Shown in pieces: positions 46,471 through 58,439 of a stretch of DNA of 64,000 nt. Position numbers and translations under genes: made by a program. The stretch lies in NCBI GenBank assembly GCA_018398805.1, contig JAGFBZ010000940.1, positions 1,128,001 through 1,192,000 of the forward strand. The letters are read 5' to 3'. Position 1 is the stretch's first letter. Each line of letters begins with the position of its first letter. The notes under the pieces are model-generated. The model was not told the origin of the DNA. It saw only the letters and a list, made by a program, of their open reading frames with translations, and made no database searches. This DNA comes from Hirundichthys speculiger (lineage: Eukaryota; Chordata; Actinopteri; Beloniformes; Exocoetidae).

Positions 46471-47785
46471 TAGACATGCCGCGATTTTTGAAAACAAATT
46501 TATTTTAATCTATCTTTTAAAATATGATTCAAATCGATTTAAATAAGCCATGAATGGCAATGTGGCTACCAGGCCAGCAGAGGGCGCAGTCGAGTTGAAC
46601 CTGTTCAATGTCACTATATGCGGCGCTACTTGTGACGTGACGTGCTACGTGCAACATGCAACAAGCAATTGTCATTACACATATGCGCCACTAGATGCCA
46701 CACTGTTTACCGAAGTAACCAGTAAGCAAATTGAGCGTCTAAGTGAACGCATGCAGCAGGATCTGATGTAAAATGGAGGATCACACGACCGACTCGATCA
46801 AAGGGGTTTGAAAGTTTTGTTGCAGTCCAGAATTGTTTTTTACAGACTGAATTATTAATGTTGTTCATGAAACGAATATAACTGGACTTTGATGGTTCTG
46901 TAGTTACTGACATCATTAAAGTAGTTATTGAACTACATGGTTGTTGCTGATTCACTGAGTCATAGTCTCAGATTTTAAGAGAATAAAGTTTATTATAAAA
47001 AAAGACTATACCTTGATATTAAATAACATGGAAACCTGACACGTACCTTACCTTAAGTATGGTACCATACCTCCTAAAAAAAAGATTAAATCAGTAAAAT
47101 GTTTAATAATACAGCAGAATAAAATCTTCTATAGTAATTGTACAATAAAAGTTGTTTCATAAATAATCCTTATTGTCTTCATCATATTTTTATTTTCCTA
47201 AAATTATGTTTGAAAATTTGGGGTCGTCTTATAATCAGAGTTGTCCTATATTCGGGCCAATATGGTAAATTGGTAAAATTGGTATTTAATTTTTGTTCAG
47301 ACAAAGACAAAGATGTCTTAGTTTGTGCCTGGCTTATCTACCTCAGGAATAAAAAATAAAAAAATCATTCTCTGATGCTGTGTTGATTTGGAAAGAGTGT
47401 AAGAAAAGACCAGTTTTGTTATGTGTTTGTATAAGACCTTAGTTTATGCCTGTCTTAAAGCAAAAACAGGATTTGAGAGTTGATAAAAACAGTTTCCACT
47501 TTCCAGTCATTTGCTTTGCAGGTATAAAGAGGATAAAAAAAAAACAGTATTGTAAAAAAAAATAAATAAGAAAACTGATACAATTTTTTTTTTGTCATTT
47601 GCTGCTAGTTCTAATCTACTGTATTGAAAAGCGTAAGAGAAAATAAAATAGTATTGTGAAAAAGGAAAAGGCTGGATTTGTAATTATAATAATATAAAAT
47701 AAAAAAAATATCCTGTAAATTAATTTTGTGTTATACATGATTCGAATCATGATTTGAATTGTATCATGAGTTGAGTGAATCTCTA
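46471..47785. mobile_element. Probable hAT-type element inside a TATC microsatellite
   Basis: The left end TAGACATGCCGCGATT follows a short TATC run (46449-46470). The right end, whose complement is TAGAGATTCACTCAACTC, precedes a long TATC run starting about 47791. The ends share TAGA and are only partly matched beyond that. 'ggccagcagagggcgcagt' and 'gattcgaatcatgatttgaa' are typical of fish non-autonomous elements. The 73-aa frame at 46550-46771 has no domain. An exact target duplication cannot be read because the flanks are microsatellite. Confidence 0.5.
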
Positions 47786-47787
47786 AT

Positions 47788-47790
47788 CTC

Positions 47791-47871
<81 letters not shown>

Positions 47872-47873
47872 AC
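47788..47873. repeat. (TATC)n microsatellite
   Basis: About 20 uninterrupted TATC units. Confidence 0.98.
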
Positions 47874-47874
47874 A

Positions 47875-49400
47875 AAGTAGAGATCCATGGCTTGAATTTG
47901 CTTCACAAAGACTTTCATGGATGCTTTTTTTGTATCAAATCATAATTACAATCACCTGTTTGAAATATCAATATTATTTCTTTCCTTTACCTCCTTATTA
48001 GCACATAATTGCTAATTGACCAACTTCATTTTGGAGCGTGATACAACCCTGAAATGCAAAAACTGATATGTCTTACCAGTTTAAAAGAGATTAAAAAGGA
48101 GTGTCTTGGGTTCACGTTTGCAGAGAAATTAAAGTCAAAGAAAACGTGAGAATCCTCGTGTCGGAGTGGTATTTTTCATCGGAGCTATGAGTGGATTGCT
48201 TCTGTTGTTGAATCCTTAGTAACCAAGACGTTCTTTGATTTGTGGGTGCATCTTCGATAAATTACACCGAAAAACAGTTGAGTATTGGGTTCAACCATAA
48301 CGTTTCATTAATAGATTTCTAGTTCCCCAAAGTAACTAAGAACTGCGTTTCCATTTTCTACAAATGCTTCTTTAAATTATATCTTGGCAATGTAATTGAC
48401 ATTTATTTTAGGGATATCCAGGTCTCCTTTTCGCTGCTCTTACACCCTCCTTAGTGTGAGGTCTCGGAGCTCAGCGAGCCACATGGAGGATTTATGACGG
48501 AGGACTTGAGTTGCATACCTCAGATTTCTCTTCAAACAGTTCTATCTCCACTTGAGCACAGGCCATCCATGAATCAACCTGTTGAGCGTATGGAATATAA
48601 AAAAAGAGAGACGGAGATGAAATACAGTATGCATGTTTTTTTTTTGTTTTTTTTTTTTCTTTCAACAAAAACCAGAGTCAGAGATTATAGACTTGGCTGG
48701 ACAGTTATGCCGTACCCACTAACCACACATAATGTGTGGGCCTCAAGCTGCAGCTCCACATGGCGAAGTGCATTCAAAGCTAATCTGAACACGAGACCTT
48801 GTTCCAAGCCACTTATAACAGCGACGAGACCTCTCAGGTAGCGTCACCTGGCTGTTTTCATTCCCCCTTGAACACAAAAGAAACCTCATCAGGACGCAGA
48901 AAACACTTCCCTTTGGCACAGTGGATCACCTGATTCAGTCATTAGCGTGAAATAAATAGATGTAAAGAGATGTAGAAGTTCACGTAAACTCTTTCTCACA
49001 GTGTGATATGCACCAGAACTGGAGCGAGTTCAGGGTAAGGCAGGTCACAGTTTAGGTTGTGGGAGGTTTTTGGGCCACTCAGTAGCGGGGGATGTAGACT
49101 CAGCTTCTGCATATTCAGCCTGTGTGGTTGTGAGGTCGGCCTCGCTGTCTTGCTTGGCTGCTATGCTGTTCTGAGTTCTGCACCAAGCCAAACCAAACAG
49201 CCCTATGCTCGATCATCACACACACACACACACAACAAGCACATATTAGTTTGATTTTAATTTAGACTTTATTTTGATTTCACCTCAGCCTTTATGTGCT
49301 GGGTTCTGCTGTGACCCACTTCAGCTGTTTCCCTCAGCTTGTTCTGTTTTATTTACTGAACTGTCCATCTGTCTCTCTCAGCATCAAATTATCTTTCTGC
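47875..49400. other. Unassigned sequence
   Basis: Frames at 48494-48841 and 49057-49254 have no recognised domain. A short CA run is at 49216-49233. Confidence 0.4.
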
Positions 49401-49405
49401 TGTTA

Positions 49406-49413
49406 TTATATAT

Positions 49414-49468
<55 letters not shown>

Positions 49469-49491
49469 TATATATATATATATATATACAC

Positions 49492-49532
<41 letters not shown>

Positions 49533-49552
49533 TATGTGTATATATTTTAATT
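49406..49552. repeat. (TA)n-rich microsatellite
   Basis: About 145 bases, mostly TA with a few CA and GA units. Tyr-Ile frames on both strands are its translation. Confidence 0.97.
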
Positions 49553-49559
49553 ACTGTGT

Positions 49560-51498
49560 GAAGGACGGCATAAGTTGATAGTACGAGTGTGCACTTGCTT
49601 GCAAAATGCCACCCACGTGGTACATTAACGTATGATTTATGTAGTTTAAAGCTCAATGAGAATCTATTCCTTAAGTGTTTCTGCAAGTGTCGGCCAAAGG
49701 AAAGAGGTGAAACTCAAGGAGGTATTTGAATACAATCACATAAATGCCAGTGATAAGCATACAAATACACACCCGCACAGACACACATCACACACACGCA
49801 CACACACACAAAGAGGAGAGAAAGTCATTAAGGAGGTCATAAATCACAGGGAGTACTGCCAGAGAGAGATCACTCTCCCACTGTCTAAACACTGCTGTTA
49901 CTCAGCTTTATTAGCAGGAGTTGTGCTCTCACCCAGACAGAAGATATTAGCCTCCTCACTGAAGATAATCACAAAGATTGCACTACGCTTGCCAACGGTT
50001 CCACGGCAACTCCCGGAGATGTTACTGGTCTCATACTGAGCATAAGTCTCCTGCAATCCTCTGGTGATCACATAGGCAGCGTCCTCTAATCACCAAAAGC
50101 AGGCTGCAGGAGGTAAATGTCAAATACATTTCTGTATTTGTGTGTAAGCTGCCAAATTTCTCAGAAACTACTGCTCACTTGAATTAGTAAATGAGGTCTA
50201 ACTAATAAAATGTGAGATATCAAAGTCAGTCAAAGTCAAATTGAATGAACCTGCTCCTCCTTTTTTTTGTGACAGTTTTATTGATAGTGACCTTGTTCCT
50301 TCTTCATTTACTGCCAGTTGTTATTGGTCACTAGTTGACCCGGACACACTGACGTGATCTGAAAATCTTGACATTGGTGAGGTTTCTATGTCATGAGGTC
50401 ATGGGTTGAAAATTTTGCATGATTGCATGAACCTCTGAGAAATGTACTTCATTCATATATTGTAAGGTACAGAGACGTCACAGGTTGCACAGGGAAAAAG
50501 GAAACAATTCTCACCAACCTGATGTGTAACAATAGAATCCTCATTGTCTCAACAGTATCAAGAAAATACCTCCTTCCAACCCATCTAAATGAACATGATC
50601 TGGAACCAGAATGTCCACCTTGTCAAAATACTACCTTTATGCTACTTTAACCGTAGATTAATATCAATCCAGATGTTTTCATGGGCTGAGGTGACGATGC
50701 AGAAATCATGTCAAAAATGACACTTCCTGAAAATTTAGTGACATCTTAACACAAACACATGACAAGAAAAGCATAGATAGAGATCCATGTTCAACGGGCT
50801 AAACAACAGGCCTCGCTATGCGACCTAACAGTTCTTTCAAGGATGTGGAGGTAAGTCACCAAAATGAGATGAATTAAAAAAGTTAAAAGGTGTGGGTCAT
50901 CCCCTTTTGCTCCTGATGGAGACCAAAGTCCAGACCAAATCATTTTGCTCATTTAGTTGGGCTGGTTAGCTGCTGTTAGCTGCGTGAAACTGATGACGTG
51001 TTAATAGCACTACAAACAAACAAACAAACGCACGCACACACACACGCATACGTGCGTTCCCTCGACCTCAGTGACACTCGGTTCGCAGCAGCAAACAACC
51101 AGCCTGTGCTTAGAGCCTGGGAATGGGAATGACAGGCTGTAAAAATAACCTCAGAGGGGCTCAGAGGCAACACCCAGAGCCACCAGACACAACGATGACA
51201 CACACACATGCACAGACTCCTACTGTATGGGAAACTGTTACAGTTTAGTGCATACAGTAAAACGGTCAACACTATCAGGGTGGAAATCAGTCAGGGCCTC
51301 AGAGGTTTTTGGAAAGTGTCGTGTTTGAGAGAGAGAGGGTGCACACGGTTGTTATCTCTGCTGTGAGGGAGTTGCTCCTTCAAGTAATGCCTGGCTGTTT
51401 CCGTGTGGTTGCCCAGGATATTAATCATGACATTAAGGGTATCGTGTGTTTTTGTCTGTGATTGGTCTTTAGTTGTGGATATCCAGCTGGAGAGGCTT
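49560..51498. other. Unassigned sequence
   Basis: CA-rich patches occur at 49765-49810 and 51014-51050. No gene recognised. Confidence 0.4.
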
Positions 51499-51504
51499 GG
51501 AGAG

Positions 51505-52248
51505 TATGGAGCCCCGTTTGGGTCGTAATTCAATAAATAAATTAGTCTATTATTTGATAATACGTTTAATATTATGAAATACGTATCCATTATTATGAAA
51601 TGTTTCCCATTATTATGAAATATATGTGTATTATTATAAAATATTCCCATTATTATGAAAAAATGTAAATATTGTGAAATATATTTTTATTATTATTTAA
51701 TCTTAGTTTAATGCATAATAGTTTATTTCAGAATGGCTTTTTTTTTTTTATCTAAGAATGAGCTTTTACATAATGGCTTCCTTTTTCATAAGAATGAGCT
51801 TTTACAAAATAACGACATTTTGCCACTGGGCGGGACCAGTGGTTGAGCTGCACGCTCATTGGCTGATCCTTCTCCATTCTTTGCTTTGACATCGACCAGT
51901 TTTGGCCGTGAGGTACCGGTTAGCAGCGGGCCGCGGCGTCATCAAGGTGCGCTCCTAGTCCGATTGTAGCTATGGCAGCTTGGACTGAGCTACAGGAAAC
52001 CTTGACCAGGTTCTGTTTAACCACAGTTTAACAGTTTAACCACTGTTCTGTTGCTTATGCCTGAATGAAAGAGCAGCCAATCACATAAATGGCTCCGCCC
52101 TCTCTGCTGTGATTGACACACAAATCTTTCTTATGAAAAAGAAAGCCATTATAATAATAATGGGAAATATTTCATAATAATAAACGCCTGTATTTCATAA
52201 TAATAGACTAATTTATTCATTGAATTATGACCCAAACGGGGCTCCATA
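51505..52248. mobile_element. 744-bp long-TIR element with mirrored GC-box/CCAAT motifs
   Basis: The ends are a perfect 20-bp inverted repeat, TATGGAGCCCCGTTTGGGTC, extending to about 48 bp with two mismatches. The flanks carry identical GGAGAG (51499-51504 and 52249-52254), suggesting a 6-bp target duplication; a TA duplication is the alternative reading. Inside are many ATTATTATGAAATA-like motifs. The inner ends of both arms hold GGGCGG (51828) then ATTGGCTG (51858), mirrored as CAGCCAAT (52074) then CCGCCC (52095). There is no open frame of note. The superfamily is uncertain. Confidence 0.85.
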
Positions 52249-52254
52249 GGAGAG

Positions 52255-52620
52255 GAGCGAGGTGGAAGTGACACAGAGGCGGGAAGGTTGTTGACTCATT
52301 GAGGTTTCTTTCTGTGTGCAGTGTCTGTGTTTGCATTCGGTTACTGATAAGCAAACCTCTGTTATCTGCGAGTCAATGCAAAGATTGTCATGGGGAGGTT
52401 TTCTTCTGTTCCTCTTCCCCTCCCTCCTCCTCCTGTTTTCTGGGCCCGGCTGGCCGAGCAGCTCTGCAGCGAGGCGCACCTGTCTCCGGTCCGGTACTCA
52501 GTCCTGTTACATGGCCCGGTCAAGCCTTCTTCTGTGCCGGATTATGCAGTTCAGGTTGTGCACCTCGGCGTCTCCCTCGACGACAGCCATCATTCGCCTT
52601 TTTTGTTTTTTTAAAGCAAC
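52255..52620. other. CpG-dense block, function unknown
   Basis: Between 52440 and 52590 there are roughly a dozen CpGs in 150 bases, well above the surroundings, together with long open frames in three plus frames. None resembles a protein I know. It could be an exon, a small CpG island or the remains of an element. Confidence 0.35.
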
Positions 52621-52624
52621 AAAC

Positions 52625-54008
52625 CCCTTGAACGACTGTCCACTCACTCTCCACATTTTTTGGGGGGGTTGAATTCAAAACTTAAACATTAAAAAAAGCT
52701 TAGTTTTACAGACCAAACACAGGTAGGACGTTGTCAACCGCAATAAGGGAGAAAGTCTTCAGCCTTTCCATTAATTAAAAATAAGGTTCAATCCAGAGCT
52801 CCGTGCTTTCAAGTAACTTAAATTAGATTTGTTGGAATGATACACATCACATTAAATTCTATACATACTGTGCATCACAGGATTGGACGTTATGGGCAAA
52901 CAGTTGAAATCATGCAGTAGGAACGAGTGAAGACAAAAAGATAGAAAATACTCAGGGTAAAATGTATTTAACCCTGTCAATAGTTTGGATCTAGGAACAT
53001 ATGAGAACATCTGATTAAGAAGCAAACACACTCCCGGCTTGGTTAAAAGGACACAGACACAGTTATCGTTTTCAGTTATGAAAAGTGGAATCGACCATGA
53101 ATGGATCGTCAGTGATACACCGACACCATCCTGAGAGATTTCTGCGCGCCCAAGTCCTGAAATGACACAGCAGACTGGATGCTACAAACATCTTGAGTTA
53201 CCATGTGAAGTTTTAAACAGGGAAATCAAATAGAGAACAAACAGATGGTTTTGTTGGATTTACACAATAAAATATCTGTTGTTTATCATGGATCAACATA
53301 TGTGTGAAATTCCGCACATAATTCAGCGTAAGCGCTGGACGAGCGAGAACTCCCAAAAGCAGATTGCAGTGTGATATGTTGAACTGTGCTGAACTAGGTT
53401 AAGGAGGATACTGAGGAGCTTTAAGTGCTTTCACTCTTCCACTCTCTGCTCTCACCTCCTCTGTCTTGGTCCAACTGCCTTTCTTCTCCCCACTGATTTT
53501 CAGGAACAATAGGATCCAGCTGTGAGGTTGTAAAGTCCTCTGGAACATCACTAAAGAGGCAGCTCAGCCTTCAAATGGCTTCAATTAGCCTGCCACATGC
53601 TAATAAAGTTTGTCAAAAAGGGGGACAACTAGCCAAGTCACACATTCAAGCACGCACACTTGCTCACGAGTACTGAGAGAATAACACAGCGCTGCAATGA
53701 GTTCTCCAGTCATGTAAACGTGGGCATTTCAGCACGGCCTGACATATCGTACAGAAATACACGTAGAAGATGTGGTTTTAAATATCAGAATTTTGCACCA
53801 GAGAACAAAATATATTCAAATGATTGGCTAAATTGAATGTACTGGCGCAATATTACATAACTGTTAGTGTTGCTTTCAGTATTTGGTGTAACCCCCTGGG
53901 CAGCAGGAACTGATGTTTGGTAACTTCCAGCACATTCCTCTGTACAGAATAGCTTTAATTCTGGGATTTACGTTGTACGTACAGCGTACATGTTACTACA
54001 AAAACAAA

Positions 54009-54048
<40 letters not shown>

Positions 54049-54815
54049 TTAATCAATTACTCTGAAAGACATACAGTAACAGTGCCAAGTCTGTCATGTC
54101 CGTCTGTGTGCCGTTCTGGTTCCTGCTTTGACTCCGAAACACTGAATGAGACACTCAGAAACCATGTACATGTTGTCTGGAGTCTGGCAAGCACGTAAGG
54201 CTGAGAGCTCCCACTGACAAACACTCACAGATCAAAATCCATCAATTCTGAAACACAAACTAAACGCCCACGCAGTATTGCATTTTTCCACAGCTGTCTG
54301 ACTGAGTTCTGGGTCTGTTTTTGCTGGTGAACTTATGAAGACAAGGGACAAATACTCTGGCTTTGATTTATGCTCACTTACATTTTTTATTTTTTTTTTA
54401 TTGGATAAATACAATGTCAGGTGAACGACAACACATGACATAGTATGAAGTGGCATTATTTATTGAACTGAAAATAGCCACTGGCCTGCAAGACATGTTA
54501 CCAGGCTGTGAATAGTCTGCAAAAAAGAAAGAAAACTGTCGAGCTTTCATAGTGGAACCTACTTCTCCCTGGATGACATCTTGGTTGGGCTTCAGCCTCT
54601 GTTATCCTGGCAGAAAATAGATAAATACATAATCATATAATAAAACACCCTCTGCCAATTATTACATATTGTCATTCTATTCTATTCTATAACACATAAT
54701 GGATTTTCTTTTTTTTTTTTTAAGATATCAACATTGCACAGCAGAAGTTCTCCAACTTGCATGTTCATGTTGGCTGAGTGGCATCCTGGCAGAATAAATG
54801 AAAATAAGTTGCAAT
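52625..54815. other. Unassigned, with CA run at 54008-54044
   Basis: A possible Tc1-like scrap, 'tcagtatttggtgtaacccc', lies near 53880. A CA microsatellite of about 17 units is at 54008-54044. No gene recognised. Confidence 0.4.
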
Positions 54816-54818
54816 CGT

Positions 54819-56005
54819 TTAAACTTTTATCAACTTAGTCCAGAGTTGGAAGCTGGAAATGAAACATGTATTATCCGCGGTACGCATTTTTGATTTCCCA
54901 TCTAAGGAGTGTGGTTCAGTTGCATATATATATAAACAATTAAACTGTGTAAATCCAGTCAGGTGGGAAGAAACAGTGACATGATTGATGTCACCTGATA
55001 TAATAAGTGCATCTGGGTGTTTGGTCTGTATCCTAAACAAGTGTTGTTATTGAATGACTACGTTCTCTTGGTAAATACTTTGGCCTCAATCCAACTGCCA
55101 ATAATCCAACATCTGGATAACACATCTGCTCCTGGACAGGTCCATGTGCAAGATTCCACCATCTCTGGTTCTCTAATAAAGCCAGTCCTCCTTCTTTCTT
55201 CTAGACCAGTGATTCCCAAAGTGTGGGCCGTGGCCCCCTGGTGGGCCGCCACGGTACTGCAGGTGGGCCGTGAGAAGTCATTAAAATTAAACAAATGTTT
55301 TAAATCTTCAATCTTTTTTTTAATATGTTTTTAATTACTGTTTAATATTAACAACATGATTTAAAAATGTAGAAGTTTAAAAAAACAAACCAGTTAAGTC
55401 TTATTCTACCGTCATCTTAACTTAATATGACAAGTGTCACCTTATTTGTTGACCCCTCACATTAATATCGTAACATGGTTCCTAGTCCTGTATGTTGATA
55501 ACAATTGTGATTAAAGGTTTCGGTGGGCCGTGGAGATTTTTCACATTTCAAATTGGGCCTTGGTATTCTGAAGTTTGGGAGCGGCTGTTCTAGACACTAG
55601 CTTTAGCATCTCTGTCTGAGCGTATGAGGGTGAATCCAGGTAGATCCACCATGGAGTCTGAGATGTTCTGACTCAACCAGGTTGACAGTCAAACACATGA
55701 GGCTGCACTCACCGTCCACTTTCTGACTCTTCACCAGTATCTCCAGCTCATCACTCTTGTTGGTCAGGGAGTTGACATTTCCCATGATGACTGATGGCAG
55801 AAAAGGGCTTCTATCTCCATTTCCTGGCCTTCACCTTTGCAACAACACGGCAACCACGAAAACTCCTCTTAATCTCAGCTGGAACAGGATGATCTACTCC
55901 AGATTTGCTCCGTTTCAATGAAAGAAGCTCTTCTCTTGAATCAAACTCTTCCCTCCACAGTAATATCCAGTAGTTGATAAATAAAAAACTGACTAAAAAC
56001 ACAAA
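54819..56005 (-). mobile_element. LINE endonuclease region (CR1/Rex1-like), interrupted
   Basis: On the minus strand the first block (about 55850-55600) reads LPSVIMGNVNSLTNKSDELE then ECSLMCLT and, after a frameshift, SQNISDSMVDLPGFTLIRSD. A 381-bp hAT-type element then intervenes. The frame resumes below 55199 with LLAVGLRPKYLPRE, then QTKHPDALIISGDINHVTVS. ISGDINH corresponds to the GDFNH motif of APE-type endonucleases in CR1/L2/Rex1 LINEs. The sequence decays before the reverse transcriptase. Blocks on both sides of the insertion belong to one protein in one orientation. Confidence 0.88.
55207..55587. mobile_element. 381-bp hAT-type MITE with 8-bp TSD
   Basis: Ends are CAGTGATTCCCAAA and the complement of CAGCCGCTCCCAAA (10 of 14 matching). 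Identical TTCTAGAC duplications flank it at 55199-55206 and 55588-55595. 'gtgtgggccgtggccccctg' near the left end and 'gtgggccgtggagattttt' near the right are typical of this vertebrate family. There is no coding capacity. Confidence 0.93.
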
Positions 56006-56074
56006 AAATAGTTTAAAAAAAATGGATCAAGCTGCAGAGACGAGCTGCCAGCTTCAGCCAACGCATTCTCAAAT

Positions 56075-57505
56075 ATCTTTTAATATCTTTATTGCCAAGT
56101 GTGCTTGCACACTCAAGGAATTTGTCTTTGAGACAGAATACTTCCAGTGCACAGACAATGTGACAATGACAAGACACAGATAACAGAAAACAAAAAAGTA
56201 ATTACAATACTCTGTAGACAACGTATTGTGTATGTACAGATGTGCTATATACAGTATATACAAATAATACAAATTATGCAAGGGAACTGAGTATATAGAA
56301 GACGTGTTCAGTCAATTAACATTATATGATAAAAATAATAAATATAAGTGAACAGTGAGTATTGCACATGTTTTATTGCACAGTGTGTGGCGGTTGTTTC
56401 CTCTCTCTGGTAAGAATCTTTCCCTTTGTCTGGCTGTTTTGGCGCACAGTGTTCCATAGCACTAACCAGACGGCAACAGTTCGAAGAGGGATGCTGGGTG
56501 TCAGGGGTCCAGAGGGATTTTGCTAGCCCTTTTTCTCTGGAAGAGTACAGTTCTTGAAGGGTAATTGAAGATAACCAGACAGTAATTGAAGTGTGGGGGA
56601 TGGATTCAGTGATGGCAGGTGGCAGATGGAACGTCCTCAGCTGAGGAACAAAGTACAGCTTCTGCCAGGTCTTTTTGACGACGGGTACAATGTGATTATC
56701 CCGCTTCAGGTCCTGAGAGATTAGCATGCCCAGGAACCTGTATGACTTCAGCGCTGCCGTCCATGTTGGTGAGTGGGGGGAGGGGGGGGCTTCCTCCTGA
56801 AATCCACAATTATCTCCTCTGTTTTCAGTGTGTTGAGCTCCAGGCGGTTGTGACTGTACCAGACAGCCAGCTCTTTAATCTCCTGTCTGTAAGACTCATC
56901 ACCATCCTGAATGAGGCCGATAAGTGTGGTGTCATCTGCAAACTTCAGGAGCTTGACAGAAGGGTCTTTAGAGGTGCAGTCATTGGTGTTCAGGGAGAAG
57001 AACAGTGGGGAGAGGACACGACCCTGAGGATCGCCAGAACTGGTGGTGCAGGTGCTGGGTGTGAATTTGCCCATTCTCACTAGCTGCTGCCTATCTGTCA
57101 GAAAGCTGGTGATCCACTGACAGATGGAGCAAGGAACAGAGAGCCGGGTTAGCCTGATTGTGTTGGGATGATGGTGTTGAAGACAGAACTGAAGTCCACA
57201 AACGGGATCCTCACATAAGACCCTTTTTGGTCCAGATGTTGCAGGATGAAGAGTAGTCCGATGCTGACCGCATCATCCACAGACCCGTTTGCTCAGTAAG
57301 CAAACTGCAGGGGATCTAGTAAGGGTCCAGTGATATCCTTCAGATATATGACCATAGACATTATCACTACAGGTTTGTAGTCATTAAGTCCAATCACGAC
57401 TGTATCGGATGTGGAGTATTCAGATAAAAACCCATTCAAGCGTGGGAAGGAAATCCAAACTTCACAATGATAAATCAGAGCTGCAATTAAAACTGGGAAC
57501 CACAA
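56075..57505 (-). mobile_element. Rex1-like LINE, reverse transcriptase and 3' end
   Basis: From 57505 downward on the minus strand: VIGLNDYKPVVIMSMV and KDITGPLLDPLQFAY, then SGDPQGRVLSPLFFSLNTND and the catalytic LLKFADDTTLIGLIQDGDES (FADD near 56940). RQEIKELAVWYSHNRLELNT follows, then SQDLKRDNHIVPVVKKTWQK and ITVWLSS with LQELYSSR. The element ends near 56085 in 'tttatatctttattgcc'-type sequence. Frameshifts and stops separate the blocks, and the start is truncated. It lies upstream, in the same orientation, of the endonuclease fragment at 54819-56005. Confidence 0.92.
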
Positions 57506-57574
57506 CCTAGTATACTGTCTGTGATCTGTCAGTCAGCATCTGACAACAGGGAGTTGTCTCATAATTTTTTAATG

Positions 57575-57580
<6 letters not shown>

Positions 57581-57605
<25 letters not shown>
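57581..57605. repeat. (AT)n microsatellite
   Basis: A short TA/AT run. Confidence 0.9.
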
Positions 57606-57851
57606 CTTGGCGATTATTTTAACCATTAATGTTTGGCTGGATGGTTGATAAAATAGTCTTTGTTGTGTGAAAATTTTATTTTCTTTCTTTTTTTCTGTTT
57701 AGACTTGCATAAAAAAAATCATTAAAGAGACACTAATGCAGGCGCCATCTGTTAAATAAGCTGAAGTTGTTTTCTGCCCGCTCCTATCTGACAGGAAAGA
57801 GGAAGCAGGGAGTTTCCTGCTGTCTTTCCACCACCAGTTGATTCCCACTAT

Positions 57852-57893
57852 CATCACTGGTGACATCAGCAGCAGCAGATGTCACCAGTGATG
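57852..57893. repeat. Perfect 16-bp inverted repeat with CAG-type loop
   Basis: CATCACTGGTGACATC at 57852-57867 is exactly complementary to 57878-57893, separated by AGCAGCAGCA. It sits at the broken internal edge of the Tc1-like fragment that follows. Confidence 0.95.
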
Positions 57894-58379
57894 TCACCTC
57901 CACTTCTGAACAGTTGTCACCTTCTCATTCAGCTTCTTACTGATGGTTTTGTAGCCCATTCCAGCCTTGTGGAGTTCAACAACTTTGTCCCTGACATCTT
58001 TTGACAGCTCTTTAGTCTTGTCCCATGGTGGAGATGGTGGAGTATTACTGAGTCTGTGGGCAGATGGCTTTTTTTATACAGGTGACTATTTGGAACAGGT
58101 GTCTCTCATGCAGGTAATTACTTCAGTGAGATTAGGAGTATGCCAGTGGTCTGTGGGAGCCAATACTGGTCAAGGTTGGTTGGGGCTCAAATACTTATTT
58201 CCCTCAATGACTTGCAAATTAATTTTTATTTTTATTTTTGTGTAATTTTCTCATTTTTTTAATATTCTTTCTATAACTGTTAAAATAAAGCTGCCATATA
58301 AATCTGAGACTGTTTATTTATTTCTTAGTATGACAACTGCCAAAATCAGCAGGGGATCAAATACTTATTTCCTCCATTG
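57893..58379 (-). mobile_element. Tc1-like element, 5' end
   Basis: On the minus strand the terminus reads 'ggaggaaataagtatttgat', then 'cccctgctgattttgg'. The start region follows, and then [20 protein letters not shown] with [13 protein letters not shown] and TTVQKW. This is the first helix-turn-helix of a Tc1 transposase. A one-base shift just after the ATG at 58026 breaks the frame. The copy stops after about 43 residues, at the hairpin at 57852-57893. Confidence 0.9.
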
Positions 58380-58439
58380 TATATATATATGTATGTATAT
58401 ATGTGTGTGTGTGTGTGTGAGTGTGTTTCTAATATATTT

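Noticed and set aside
49274..49686. Tyr-Ile repeat proteins on both strands
   Set aside because: Translations of a TA microsatellite.
57893..58379. 92-aa plus-strand frame over the Tc1 fragment
   Set aside because: It is the shadow of the minus-strand Tc1 transposase start and 5' region.
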